A stretch of 64,000 bases of DNA from an uncultured Lachnospiraceae bacterium (GCA_900317505.1 ONHB01000001.1:1-64000), one strand, 5' to 3'; numbered from the stretch's first letter, positions 16,233-26,598 are shown. Program-made: numbers and translations. Notes: generated from the letters alone by a model not told the origin.

Positions 16233-18725
16233 TTGACTAAACAGGAATTTCAACAATTATGCAGACAGCGGATCGTATATCTGGATGGTGCGACTGGTTC
16301 CAATCTGATGAAAGCCGGTATGCCGGTCGGTGTATGTCCCGAACAGTGGATTTTAGAGCACGAACAGGCATTGATTGATTTACAGTCCGCATATATAGAT
16401 GCCGGTACGGATATTTTATATGCACCGACATTTACAGCTAACCGTATCAAATTAAAAGAATACGATTTAGAGGATCAGATCGAGGAGATCAATACCCGGC
16501 TGATCAAGCTATCCAAGATGATAGCTAGGGATAAAGCACTGGTAGCTGCGGACCTGACGATGACAGGCAAGCAGTTAAAGCCGATGGGACCGCTTGATTT
16601 TGAAGAACTGATTGATATTTATAAAGAGCAGATCCAATATGCAGAAAAAGCCGGAGCAGATCTGATCGTCATTGAGACGATGATGAGCCTGCAGGAGACA
16701 AGGGCTGCAGCGATTGCGGCGATGGAAGTCAGTAAGCTGCCGGTTATGGCTACACTGACCTTTGAAAGCGATGGGCGTACCTTGTTTGGCTCAGATGCAA
16801 AGTCAGCAGCTATTACCTTATCCCATTTACATGTAGATGCAATCGGAGCCAACTGCTCAACCGGTCCGGATCAGATGTGCAAGATCATTGAGGCCATGGC
16901 AGAGGTGACGGATATTCCTCTGATCGCCAAGCCCAATGCCGGTCTGCCGTCATTAGATGAAAATGGAATGACGGTTTATGATATGGACAGTGATACATTC
17001 TCGGAACAGATGATCCAGATCGTGGAAAGCGGAGCGACTATTTTAGGCGGCTGCTGCGGTACAAGCCCAGAATATATCAAAAAGCTTGTAGATAAGACCA
17101 AGGATCTTCCCGTTGTAGCAAGATCTCTCGCAGGACGCCGGTTTTTATCATCCGAAAGGCAGAGCCTTACCTTTGGTCTGGATGACTGCTTTATGATCGT
17201 CGGTGAAAGGATCAATCCCACCGGCAAGAAAAAGCTTCAGGCTGAGATCCGGGAAGGAAAGCTTGATCTGGTCGATCAGTTTGCCGCAGAGCAGGAAGAA
17301 AGCGGAGCCAAGATTTTGGATATCAATATGGGTATGAGCGGTATTGATGAAAAATCCATGATGCTGACGGTTTTGGATGAGGTTGCCAATATCACATCCC
17401 TTCCGTTATCGATCGATTCCTCACATGTTGATGTTATTGAGGCAGCACTCCGCAGATATCCGGGAAGAGCATTGATCAATTCGATTTCTTTTGAAAAGGT
17501 CAAGGTGGAGAGCCTGCTTCCCATAGCGTGGAAGTATGGAGCTATGTTTATCCTTTTGCCTTTGTCAGATGAAGGTCTGCCAAAGAGCCTGGATGAAAAG
17601 ATAAGTATTATCAATGAAATTGTAGACAGAGCCCTGAAAATGGGTATGAGAAAAGAGGACATCGTAGTAGATGGTCTGGTGGCTACCGTGGCAGCCAATC
17701 CGTTAGCTGCAAAAGAGACCCTGCAGACGATCCGTTACTGCAAGGAGCATGATCTGGCTACGATATGTGGTCTGTCCAATATTTCTTTCGGATTGCCGGA
17801 GCGAATGAATGTCAACAGTGCATTTTTAACCATGGCAATTATGGAAGGTCTTACCATGGCCATTGCCAATCCCAATCAGGAAATGCTTGTCAATGCAGCG
17901 TTTTCATCGGATATCCTGATGGCCAAGGATGGTGCGGATTTACAATATATTAACCGCATGAATGCAATTAAAGAGGCAAAAGAGGCTTTTTTGAAAGCCA
18001 ATCCGGAGGCTGCCCAAATTTCCGGATTGGCGGTTAAGGTTAAGCAGAAAAGTACCTCTACCGATATAGGAGAAAATACTTCCGGCGTGCAACCGGAAGG
18101 AAGTCTTGGAAGTGTAAAAGAGGCAGTTTTAAAGGGCAAACAAAGAGATATTATAGAAATTACGAAAACGGCCGTAGATGACGGATTTGAGCCGCAGCAG
18201 ATCTTAAATGAGGCGCTGATGCCGGCTATCAATGAAGTCGGTGATCTGTTTGATAAGGGAAAATACTTTTTGCCACAGCTCATTGCCAGTGCGGAAACCA
18301 TGAAAAAGTCGATTGACTATCTGGAACCGATGCTCAAAAAAGACGGTGTGGATGCAGACATGCCCACAGTCGTCATTGCGACGGTAAAGGGTGATATTCA
18401 TGATATCGGCAAAAATCTGGTAGCTTTAATGCTCAAAAACCATGGCTTTACCGTTGTCGATCTTGGAAAGGATGTACCAAGAGAGGAAATTATCGAGGCG
18501 GCCAGAAAATACAATGCCCGCATCATTGCGTTATCCGCATTGATGACGACGACCATGCAGGAAATGAAGCATGTGATCGACCTTGCCAAACAGGAAGGCA
18601 TTGAGGCAAAGGTCATGATAGGCGGGGCTGTTATTACACAGGATTATGCAGACGAAATCGGCGCAGACGGTTATTCCAAGGATGCCGCTGATGCCGTGAA
18701 ACTGGCACAGAAATTGTGCGAATAG
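16233..18725 (+). CDS. metH: cobalamin-dependent methionine synthase without reactivation domain
   Basis: Moves a methyl group from methyltetrahydrofolate through cobalamin to homocysteine. Domains: homocysteine-binding (1-300; zinc-binding cysteines in ANCSTGPDQ near 207 and GGCCGTSPEYI near 274), pterin-binding (about 318-590; GERINPTGKKKLQ), cobalamin cap (about 640-705) and B12-binding Rossmann domain with DIHDIGKN near 721, whose histidine ligates cobalt. At 830 residues it ends there, without the AdoMet-binding reactivation domain of the 1200-residue E. coli enzyme, as is common in Clostridia. The start is a TTG at 16233 behind AGAGGTAAG; there is no nearby ATG. ilvB follows 27 bases later. 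Confidence 0.95.
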   Translation: MTKQEFQQLCRQRIVYLDGATGSNLMKAGMPVGVCPEQWILEHEQALIDLQSAYIDAGTDILYAPTFTANRIKLKEYDLEDQIEEINTRLIKLSKMIARDKALVAADLTMTGKQLKPMGPLDFEELIDIYKEQIQYAEKAGADLIVIETMMSLQETRAAAIAAMEVSKLPVMATLTFESDGRTLFGSDAKSAAITLSHLHVDAIGANCSTGPDQMCKIIEAMAEVTDIPLIAKPNAGLPSLDENGMTVYDMDSDTFSEQMIQIVESGATILGGCCGTSPEYIKKLVDKTKDLPVVARSLAGRRFLSSERQSLTFGLDDCFMIVGERINPTGKKKLQAEIREGKLDLVDQFAAEQEESGAKILDINMGMSGIDEKSMMLTVLDEVANITSLPLSIDSSHVDVIEAALRRYPGRALINSISFEKVKVESLLPIAWKYGAMFILLPLSDEGLPKSLDEKISIINEIVDRALKMGMRKEDIVVDGLVATVAANPLAAKETLQTIRYCKEHDLATICGLSNISFGLPERMNVNSAFLTMAIMEGLTMAIANPNQEMLVNAAFSSDILMAKDGADLQYINRMNAIKEAKEAFLKANPEAAQISGLAVKVKQKSTSTDIGENTSGVQPEGSLGSVKEAVLKGKQRDIIEITKTAVDDGFEPQQILNEALMPAINEVGDLFDKGKYFLPQLIASAETMKKSIDYLEPMLKKDGVDADMPTVVIATVKGDIHDIGKNLVALMLKNHGFTVVDLGKDVPREEIIEAARKYNARIIALSALMTTTMQEMKHVIDLAKQEGIEAKVMIGGAVITQDYADEIGADGYSKDAADAVKLAQKLCE

Positions 18726-18752
18726 ACAATAAATGGGAGGAAACAGACAAAT

Positions 18753-20366
18753 ATGATAGGTGCAGACGCAATGGTTAAATGTTTGGAAAATGAGGGAGTA
18801 AAGGTTGTTTTCGGATATCCCGGAGTGGCAATCTGCCCTTTTTACAACAGTATATTGGATTCAGATATTGAAAGCGTGCTGGTCAGGACAGAACAAAATG
18901 CTGCCCATGCGGCAAGCGGACTGGCAAGAGTGACAGACGGTATCGGGGTCTGTGCCGTCACAAGCGGTCCCGGCGCGACCAACTTAATTACCGGAATTGC
19001 AACTGCGTTTGCTGACAGTATTCCCATGATCTGTATTACCGGTCAGGTCAACAGCGAGCAGCTTGGCAGTGATGTATTTCAGGAGGCTGATATTACGGGA
19101 GCTGTGGAATCGTTTGTAAAATACAGCTATCTTGTAAAGGATGTCAATGATATCCCGCGTATTTTTAAAGAGGCATTTTATATTGCAACAAGCGGAAGAA
19201 AAGGACCTGTATTGATTGATATACCGCTTGATGTTCAAAATGCAAAGATCAACAATTTTGTATATCCGGAGGAAATTTCCCTTCGTACTTACAAGCCTAC
19301 CGTAAAGGGACATCCACAGCAGATCAAACGTGTTATCCATGAACTGCAGAAGTCAAAGCGCCCGATCATCTGTGTCGGCGGCGGTGTTGCTTTATCGCAG
19401 GCGGATAAAGAGCTTATCGCTTTTGCGGAGCATCACCGAATTCCGGTTGTTTCTACGATGATGGGTATTGGCATTATGCCGACAAAGCATCCTCTGTATT
19501 TTGGAATGGTCGGCAACAATGGAAAGCCCTATGCCAATCGTGCCATGAATGAAGCAGATCTCATTATTATGGCAGGTGCCCGTGTGGCAGACCGTGCGAT
19601 CAGCCAGCCGGATCTTATTTTTGACAATAAGGTACTGGTACATATGGACGTGGATCCGGCAGAGATCGGCAAAAACGTAGGACCGACACTTCCTTTAGTT
19701 GGTGATGCCAAGCATATTTTCAAAGATTTTGAGGAGCAGGAATTTTACTGTGATTCCGATGCCTGGGTAGAGCAGTTAAACGGATACCGCAGTGAAATGG
19801 AATTAAAACGCAAAGAGCACCCCGGATATGTGGATCCTGCAGCTTTTATTACGAGATTATCTGAAAAAATGGAAGATGATGCGATTTATGTTGCGGATGT
19901 AGGTCAGAATCAGATCTGGTCATGTGCATACCATATTGTTAAAAACGGCAGATTTTTAACCTCCGGCGGCATGGGCACGATGGGATATTCCATTCCGGCG
20001 GCGATGGGCGCCAAATATGCATTAAAGGATAAGCAGGTCATTGCCGTATGCGGAGACGGTTCCTTCCAGATGTCCATGATGGAACTGGCTACAATGAAAC
20101 AGCATGGCATCCAGAGTAAAGTGATCGTACTCAAAAACAATTATCTTGGCATGGTGCGTCAGTATCAGCATTTTACCTACAAGGATCACTATTCCGTTGT
20201 AGATCTTTCCGGCAGTCCGGATCTGGAATATGTTGCAAAGGCATATGATATGCCGTTTTTCAGATTGACCGATATGGATGATATGGAATCTATGCTGGAT
20301 GCATTTTTGAAAGACGATACCGCCTGTCTGATGGAAGTCGTGATCGACCCCATGGATCTGGTATAA
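18753..20366 (+). CDS. ilvB: acetolactate synthase large subunit
   Basis: Thiamine-diphosphate enzyme that condenses pyruvate to acetolactate (or with 2-ketobutyrate to acetohydroxybutyrate) for valine, leucine and isoleucine. 537 residues. The catalytic glutamate is in RTEQNAAHAASG (about residue 47) and the ThDP-binding motif begins GDGSFQMSMMELATMKQ and ends with NNYLGMVRQ. The protein is shorter than the E. coli enzymes (about 550-575). GGGAGG precedes the ATG. A regulatory subunit gene begins 21 bases downstream, as expected for a biosynthetic AHAS rather than a catabolic one. Confidence 0.92.
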   Translation: MIGADAMVKCLENEGVKVVFGYPGVAICPFYNSILDSDIESVLVRTEQNAAHAASGLARVTDGIGVCAVTSGPGATNLITGIATAFADSIPMICITGQVNSEQLGSDVFQEADITGAVESFVKYSYLVKDVNDIPRIFKEAFYIATSGRKGPVLIDIPLDVQNAKINNFVYPEEISLRTYKPTVKGHPQQIKRVIHELQKSKRPIICVGGGVALSQADKELIAFAEHHRIPVVSTMMGIGIMPTKHPLYFGMVGNNGKPYANRAMNEADLIIMAGARVADRAISQPDLIFDNKVLVHMDVDPAEIGKNVGPTLPLVGDAKHIFKDFEEQEFYCDSDAWVEQLNGYRSEMELKRKEHPGYVDPAAFITRLSEKMEDDAIYVADVGQNQIWSCAYHIVKNGRFLTSGGMGTMGYSIPAAMGAKYALKDKQVIAVCGDGSFQMSMMELATMKQHGIQSKVIVLKNNYLGMVRQYQHFTYKDHYSVVDLSGSPDLEYVAKAYDMPFFRLTDMDDMESMLDAFLKDDTACLMEVVIDPMDLV

Positions 20367-20387
20367 TTGGAATGGGAGGAAAAATAC

Positions 20388-20873
20388 ATGAAAAAAATAT
20401 ATTCTGTTTTAGTTGAAAACCGTTCCGGTGTACTGGCAAAGGTTTCCGGGCTGTTTTCAAGAAGAAGCTTCAATATCGACTCACTGGCAGTAGGTGAAAC
20501 GGACGATCCGACCGTTTCCTGCATGACCATAGTAAGCTCCGGAAATGAGCGCACTCTGGAGCAGATCGAAAAGCAGTTAAATAAAAAGCTGGATATTATC
20601 AAGGTCAAAACCTTTGACGAAGGTCAGAGCATTTCACGTGAAATGATGTTGATGAAGGTCAAATACAACAAATCCAACAGACGCGATATCATGGAGATCT
20701 GTGAGATCATGAAGGCTGATATCGTGGATATGAGCAAAAGCTATATGATCATCCAGATTTGTGATGTACCGGAAAAGATCAAGCTGTTGATCGATATGTT
20801 TGCTTCTGTCAGCATTGTTGAAGTTGCAAGAACCGGAACACTGGCTCTTCCCAAATGCAATGAAAATGAATAG
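20388..20873 (+). CDS. ilvN: acetolactate synthase small (regulatory) subunit, copy 1
   Basis: A 161-residue ACT-domain protein that binds valine and tunes the large subunit. It starts MKKIYSVLVENRSGVLAKVSGLF; the ATG at 20388 has GGGAGG upstream, so a longer frame from 20367 is not used. The N-terminal ACT domain spans about 1-75 and a C-terminal ACT-like domain follows, ending VEVARTGTLALP. It probably forms the holoenzyme with the IlvB just upstream. It differs clearly from the second small-subunit gene 113 bases downstream. Confidence 0.92.
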   Translation: MKKIYSVLVENRSGVLAKVSGLFSRRSFNIDSLAVGETDDPTVSCMTIVSSGNERTLEQIEKQLNKKLDIIKVKTFDEGQSISREMMLMKVKYNKSNRRDIMEICEIMKADIVDMSKSYMIIQICDVPEKIKLLIDMFASVSIVEVARTGTLALPKCNENE

Positions 20874-20885
20874 ATAGTAGATTTT

Positions 20886-20904
20886 TTATAACCTGTAGTT
20901 ATAA
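20886..20904. repeat. AT-rich inverted repeat before the second small-subunit gene
   Basis: Perfect arms TTATAAC and GTTATAA around CTGTA. Too weak for a terminator; could be an operator just upstream of the promoter at 20928. Confidence 0.3.
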
Positions 20905-20927
20905 TATCTATAAGGGTTTTTCATACG

Positions 20928-20957
20928 TTGACAAAGCAAATCATAAGCTGATACAAT
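20928..20957 (+). promoter_or_regulatory. predicted promoter of the second ilvH/ilvC unit
   Basis: Perfect TTGACA (20928-20933), 18-base spacer, TACAAT (20952-20957), about 29 bases before the ATG at 20986. Confidence 0.75.
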
Positions 20958-20985
20958 TAGGTTCAACATGAAAGGAATAGAAAGT

Positions 20986-21495
20986 ATGCAGAAGAAAGTA
21001 TTTCAGTTATTGGTTGATAATACATCCGGTGTCCTGAGCAGGATTTCAGGTCTTTTCAGCCGCCGTGGATACAATATTGAGAGTATTACAGCCGGTGTTA
21101 CAGCAGATCCGAGATATACACGTATTACCATTGTTACAAGTGGTGATGATGAGATTTTGGATCAGATTGAAAAACAGGTGGGCAAACTGGTTGATGTCAG
21201 GGATATCAAGGTACTGGAACCGGATGAATCGGTTTTCCGTGAACTGATCCTGATCAAGATCAAGGTTACTGCAGAAAACAGACTTTCCGTCATCGGTCTT
21301 GTGGACAGTTTCAAGGCACGGGTCGTTGATGTATCCAAAGAAAGTCTTACAGTCGAAATGGAAGTAAAGGGAATCAGCGACAGCAAGATCGACAACTTCA
21401 TTCATCTGTTAGACGGATACGAGATTTTGGAGCTTGCCCGTACGGGTCTTATCGGACTTGGCAGAGGCACACAGAATGTTACATATTTACCTTAG
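20986..21495 (+). CDS. ilvH: acetolactate synthase small subunit, copy 2
   Basis: A 169-residue ACT-domain regulatory subunit beginning MQKKVFQLLVDNTSGVLSRISG, closer to the classical IlvH type (RRGYNIESITAGVT, ending ELARTGLIGLGRG). The start at 20986 is chosen because AAAGGA lies nine bases upstream; an ATG at 20968 is possible. It has its own strong promoter and precedes ilvC by 76 bases, so it may be made with IlvC independently of the ilvB-ilvN unit. Confidence 0.9.
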   Translation: MQKKVFQLLVDNTSGVLSRISGLFSRRGYNIESITAGVTADPRYTRITIVTSGDDEILDQIEKQVGKLVDVRDIKVLEPDESVFRELILIKIKVTAENRLSVIGLVDSFKARVVDVSKESLTVEMEVKGISDSKIDNFIHLLDGYEILELARTGLIGLGRGTQNVTYLP

Positions 21496-21541
21496 TGTTT
21501 ATAAAGTTAATTCCGGCACAGCGGACTAACTTTCTAAATAG

Positions 21542-22600
<1,059 letters not shown>

Positions 22601-22649
22601 TTGATAAATGGTTTTGTGATGAAGTTTTAAATGATAGTGTGAATAATAT

Positions 22650-22698
22650 ACAGGCTTTTGTATGATTTTCGATTACAGATTATACAAAAGCCTGTTTC
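22650..22698 (+). terminator. long hairpin terminator after ilvC
   Basis: ACAGGCTTTTGTAT and ATACAAAAGCCTGT form a perfect 14-bp stem with an 18-base loop (22650-22695); only three T follow, so it may act partly as a 3'-end stabiliser. Confidence 0.65.
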
Positions 22699-22742
22699 GG
22701 TTATGAAAAGGTTGTGAAAAAGGCGATTAAAGGGAGGTCAAA

Positions 22743-23612
22743 ATGGAAGAATTTGATTATACAGTTCCAAATAACGGAATGGGTAATTACAATCAGCCGG
22801 AAAATGAAAATAATGAGAGTGCGCCGGGCTTTTTTAAACAGTTTCCCTATGCATTCAATCCTCAGAAATATGGTAAACTGGTTCGCAATAAAATCGGATC
22901 CATCATCGGATTTGTGGTATTGCTTACACTTGCGTGCACACTGATTTCTGCACTCAATTTTGTGATCTTTCATGGGAATACCAATGCGATCAAAGAACAG
23001 ATGGATAAGTTCCCGGATTTTTGTATCAAAGATGGCGAGTTATCCATGGCAGAAGATTTTGTGTATGCATATGAAGATGGCGATGATGGGATGTATATCT
23101 ATGTCAGCAGTGATGTGGAAAGCTGTGATTTAAGTGATGCGCAGGAGCTTTATGAAGAAGATGGATATTCGACCATTGTTTTAGCGTCCCGTACCAATCT
23201 TGTGATGGAAAACAATGGAGAATACAATACACTGGTATATAAGGATTTTGGAAACCTTGTCATCGACAAACAGTGGATTATGCAGGTATTGATCCCGTTT
23301 TTCATGATATTTGTCCTGATCGGTTATATTGTTTTCTTTGTGGGAAGAACCCTATGGTATTTTGCATGTGCAGCATTTTACATGCTGGTAGGAATGATCT
23401 GTGCTGCCATCTTCCACAAAAAGTTTGAAGCAGGAGTATTGTTTAAAACAGCTGTTTATGCAAAGGTGCTGATGTTTGTAGTGGTAAGTATTTTGGCAGT
23501 GTTACCGCTTAATGTCGAGATTCCGGGCTTTATACGCACGATGATCACGCTTGCCATGATGATATTTGCATTCCAGGTTATTCCGCAGAAACAGAATGTA
23601 CAAAATCAATAA
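22743..23612 (+). CDS. DUF1189-like membrane protein
   Basis: A 289-residue protein. After a 35-residue polar tail there is one membrane segment (about 58-80), an external domain of about 100 residues, then four segments from about 180 to the end. The order resembles the DUF1189 family (FKQFPYAFNPQKYGKL and the segment IDKQWIMQVLIPFFMIF). Function unknown. GGGAGG precedes the ATG. Its 3' end overlaps the convergent LysR gene by 35 bases, so the tail of each message is antisense to the other. Confidence 0.7.
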   Translation: MEEFDYTVPNNGMGNYNQPENENNESAPGFFKQFPYAFNPQKYGKLVRNKIGSIIGFVVLLTLACTLISALNFVIFHGNTNAIKEQMDKFPDFCIKDGELSMAEDFVYAYEDGDDGMYIYVSSDVESCDLSDAQELYEEDGYSTIVLASRTNLVMENNGEYNTLVYKDFGNLVIDKQWIMQVLIPFFMIFVLIGYIVFFVGRTLWYFACAAFYMLVGMICAAIFHKKFEAGVLFKTAVYAKVLMFVVVSILAVLPLNVEIPGFIRTMITLAMMIFAFQVIPQKQNVQNQ

Positions 23613-24483
23613 ACTTTTTTAAAGCATCGGACATCGGCAGATCTTCGCGATAAGTAAAACCGATTTTTCTTTTGGGAATGGTACGTTTAAAAGTCAGTTC
23701 TTTAAACGTGCCATTTTCGATATCATCCTTGACAAAATCACGGATGACACAGGCAATGCCGAGATCAATTTTGGCAAGCTCAATCAACAGATCCATGGTA
23801 TTGATCTCAAGGATGTTGGTTATCTGGATCTGATGGGCAGCCAGATACTGGTCTACAAACATACGGGAAACATTTTCTTTATTGAGCATCATAAAGTTAG
23901 CATTGGATAACAATGAGGCTTTGTCATTGCCCTCACGGATCCGGAGATTTTTCAGATAATTTCCGGTTGCAATAAAGGTATCCTGTATTTCACGGATCGG
24001 TTCAAAACAAAGTAACTGGTTTTGAACAGCCGGCATGCCGACAAGTCCGATTTCCGTCACACCTTTTTCAATATCCGTGATCGTCTCCATTGACGGATGG
24101 CAGGTGATGGATATCGTGATATGGGGATTTTGCCGGATAAATTCTTTTAAATAGGGCAAAAGCACATACTTGCACAAGGTGATGCTGACGCCGATGGACA
24201 AATGGGAAACCCCCAATGTAGCAAATTTACGAAGCTGGTCCTCGCCGGTCTGAATGGCGCTGAAAGCATTTTTGACCTGTTCATACAGGATGTTCCCCTC
24301 ACTTGTCAGGGTTACACCACGGGAGCTTCGCATAAAAAGCTTGGTATTCAGATTGGATTCCAGCTTGGCAATCGCTTTACTGATGGCAGGCTGGCTGATA
24401 TAGAGCTCTTTGGCAGCTCCGGATATATTTTTATTGTTTGCTACTGTATAAAAAATGTGATATAAATTCAGATTATTGTCCAT
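23578..24483 (-). CDS. LysR-type transcriptional regulator
   Basis: A 301-residue regulator. The N-terminal winged helix-turn-helix spans about 1-60 (NISGAAKELYISQPAISKAIAKLE). The effector-binding domain follows from about residue 88. The start MDNNLNLYHIFYTVANN at 24483 is preferred because a GAGG lies ten bases upstream; 12 more residues are possible from 24519. It is divergent from leuC, the classic arrangement for a LysR protein controlling the neighbouring operon. It may sense a leucine-pathway intermediate, but the ligand is inference only. Confidence 0.88.
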   Translation of the reverse strand: MDNNLNLYHIFYTVANNKNISGAAKELYISQPAISKAIAKLESNLNTKLFMRSSRGVTLTSEGNILYEQVKNAFSAIQTGEDQLRKFATLGVSHLSIGVSITLCKYVLLPYLKEFIRQNPHITISITCHPSMETITDIEKGVTEIGLVGMPAVQNQLLCFEPIREIQDTFIATGNYLKNLRIREGNDKASLLSNANFMMLNKENVSRMFVDQYLAAHQIQITNILEINTMDLLIELAKIDLGIACVIRDFVKDDIENGTFKELTFKRTIPKRKIGFTYREDLPMSDALKKFIDFVHSVSAE

Positions 24484-24509
24484 ATCATAATACCTCGCTT
24501 TCAAAAGTG

Positions 24510-24524
24510 ATGTTATCATAACTT
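24510..24524. promoter_or_regulatory. candidate LysR-type operator
   Basis: ATAACTTACAATTAT has dyad symmetry (ATAA, seven bases, TTAT) in the 144-base space between the divergent LysR and leuC genes, the usual place for a LysR site. The assignment is by position and symmetry only; the exact bounds are approximate. Confidence 0.35.
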
Positions 24525-24575
24525 ACAATTATAGTAAATATAAATATTATGTATTTTATTCATGGTTTGCTTTTA

Positions 24576-24584
24576 TGTTATACT
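24576..24584 (+). promoter_or_regulatory. extended -10 promoter of leuC
   Basis: TGTTATACT at 24576-24584 is an extended -10 box; the -35 region (TTATTC, 17 bases upstream) is poor, which fits a promoter needing an activator such as the divergent LysR protein. Confidence 0.5.
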
Positions 24585-24627
24585 GACAACATAAAATGAA
24601 TGAAAATATGATCAGGAGGAAATTATC

Positions 24628-25890
24628 ATGGGAATGACAATGACGCAAAAGATTTTGGCTGCTCACGCCGGTCTTCCAAAGGTTGAAGCCGGACAGTTGA
24701 TTGAGGCAGATCTGGATCTTGTTTTAGGAAATGATATTACAAGCCCCGTTGCAATTAAAGAAATGGACAAAATGAAGGTCGATGGAGTATTTGACAAGGA
24801 TAAGATCGCCCTTGTTCCCGATCATTTTGTACCCAATAAAGATATCAAATCAGCAGAGCATTGCAAATGTGTGAGAGAGTTTGCATACCGCAACCAGATC
24901 ACCAATTATTTCGAGGTCGGACAGATGGGTATCGAGCATGCCTTACTGCCGGAGAAAGGACTGACCGTAGCCGGAGACGTGATCATCGGTGCTGATTCGC
25001 ATACCTGTACATATGGTGCGTTGGGAGCATTTTCAACAGGTGTCGGAAGTACAGATATGGCTGCCGGAATGGCAACCGGTAAAGCATGGTTCAAGGTTCC
25101 CGGAGCTATCAAATTTGAGCTTTCAGGTTCACTGCCGGAATGGGTCAGCGGTAAAGATCTGATCCTTCATATCATCGGTATGATCGGAGTTGACGGAGCT
25201 CTTTACAAATCCATGGAATTTGTTGGAGATGGAGTTAAGAGCCTGTCTATGGATGATCGTTTTACCATTGCCAATATGGCTATTGAAGCCGGAGCCAAAA
25301 ACGGTATTTTCTCGGTTGACGAGTTAGCCATTGCTTACATGAATGAACATTCTACCAAAAAATATACAGTATATGAAGCAGACGAAGATGCTGTTTATGA
25401 TGAAGTTTACAAGATCAATCTTAATGAGCTTCGTCCGACGATCGCATTCCCTCATTTGCCGGAAAACACCAAGACCATCGATGAGATCACAGAAGATGTC
25501 AAGATCGATCAGGTTGTTATCGGTTCCTGCACCAATGGACGAATTGATGATTTAAGATGTGCAGCCAAGGTATTAAAGGGCAGAAAAGTAGCAAACGGTA
25601 TCCGCTGCATCGTGATCCCCGCTACACAGGCCATTTATTTGCAGGCTATGGAAGAAGGACTGTTAAAGACCTTCATTGAAGCAGGCGCTGTTGTATCTAC
25701 CCCGACCTGCGGTCCGTGTCTTGGCGGATATATGGGTATCTTGGCAGCCGGTGAAAGATGCGTGGCTACTACCAACCGTAACTTCGTCGGTCGTATGGGA
25801 CATGTCGATTCAGAAATCTATTTAGCTTCCCCAGCAGTAGCTGCAGCAAGTGCGGTAGCAGGAAAGATTTCATGCCCCTGCCGTTTATAG
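24628..25890 (+). CDS. leuC: 3-isopropylmalate dehydratase large subunit
   Basis: A [4Fe-4S] enzyme of the aconitase family that isomerises 2-isopropylmalate to 3-isopropylmalate in leucine synthesis, working with LeuD. The 420-residue length matches the archaeal/Clostridial short class (E. coli LeuC is about 466). Cluster cysteines are visible in VIGSCTNGR and [25 protein letters not shown] is the family signature. AGGAGG precedes the ATG. leuD follows after 104 bases; leuB and leuA are not in the window. Confidence 0.95.
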   Translation: MGMTMTQKILAAHAGLPKVEAGQLIEADLDLVLGNDITSPVAIKEMDKMKVDGVFDKDKIALVPDHFVPNKDIKSAEHCKCVREFAYRNQITNYFEVGQMGIEHALLPEKGLTVAGDVIIGADSHTCTYGALGAFSTGVGSTDMAAGMATGKAWFKVPGAIKFELSGSLPEWVSGKDLILHIIGMIGVDGALYKSMEFVGDGVKSLSMDDRFTIANMAIEAGAKNGIFSVDELAIAYMNEHSTKKYTVYEADEDAVYDEVYKINLNELRPTIAFPHLPENTKTIDEITEDVKIDQVVIGSCTNGRIDDLRCAAKVLKGRKVANGIRCIVIPATQAIYLQAMEEGLLKTFIEAGAVVSTPTCGPCLGGYMGILAAGERCVATTNRNFVGRMGHVDSEIYLASPAVAAASAVAGKISCPCRL

Positions 25891-25942
25891 TTTATAATAG
25901 GACTGATAATGTATTTTCATTACAAATATCAGTGATATAGGT

Positions 25943-25962
25943 CAGAATACCGTCTGACCGCA
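25943..25962 (+). promoter_or_regulatory. hairpin between leuC and leuD
   Basis: GGTCAGA, a six-base loop and TCTGACC form a perfect 7-bp stem without a T-run; it might stabilise or separate the two messages. Coordinates are accurate to a few bases. Confidence 0.35.
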
Positions 25963-25994
25963 ACATCATAAAATAACAGGATAAGGAGACTATC

Positions 25995-26483
25995 ATGGAA
26001 AACGCAAAAGGTATTGTTTTTAAATATGGTGATAACGTAGATACAGATGTAATTATTCCGGCAAGATACTTAAATTCATCTGATCCAGCAGAGCTTGCAA
26101 CACACTGTATGGAAGATATCGACAAGGATTTTGTCAAAAAAGTTAAAAAGGGTGATATCATGGTTGCAACCAAAAACTTTGGCTGCGGATCATCCAGAGA
26201 GCATGCGCCGATTGCTATTAAAGCATCCGGTATCAGCTGTGTAATTGCCGATACATTTGCAAGAATTTTTTACCGCAATGCGATCAATATCGGTCTGCCA
26301 ATCATTGAGTGTGCACAGGCTGCCAATGAAATCGAAGCAGGTGATGAGGTTGAGGTGGATTTTGATTCCGGTAAAATCTATGATCTGACCAAACATACTG
26401 AATATCAGGGTCAGGCATTCCCACCTTTCATGCAAAAGATCATTGATGCAGAAGGTCTGGTAAATTACATCAATAATAAATAA
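25995..26483 (+). CDS. leuD: 3-isopropylmalate dehydratase small subunit
   Basis: A 162-residue swivel-domain partner of LeuC. It shows [17 protein letters not shown] at the start, the substrate-contacting [18 protein letters not shown] and [15 protein letters not shown]. The length fits the short archaeal/Clostridial class of LeuD that pairs with 420-residue LeuC. AAGGAG precedes the ATG. It ends the leuCD operon before a terminator. Confidence 0.96.
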   Translation: MENAKGIVFKYGDNVDTDVIIPARYLNSSDPAELATHCMEDIDKDFVKKVKKGDIMVATKNFGCGSSREHAPIAIKASGISCVIADTFARIFYRNAINIGLPIIECAQAANEIEAGDEVEVDFDSGKIYDLTKHTEYQGQAFPPFMQKIIDAEGLVNYINNK

Positions 26484-26521
26484 GACTGATAAGATTATTT
26501 TGTGATTGAAAAGTAATATGG

Positions 26522-26598
26522 AGCACTCACAAATCTGAAACTGTTTTTCCGGTGAATATGCTGGATATGACTGGTATCGGATTTGCGGGTGCTTTTTT
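26522..26598 (+). terminator. intrinsic terminator after leuD
   Basis: GCACTCACAAATC pairs with GATTTGCGGGTGC (one mismatch, one wobble) over a long loop, followed by TTTTTT at 26593-26598. Confidence 0.7.

Noticed and set aside
24202-24465. Plus-strand frame of 87 codons inside the LysR gene
   Set aside because: Lies wholly antisense to the helix-turn-helix coding region, with no start signals.
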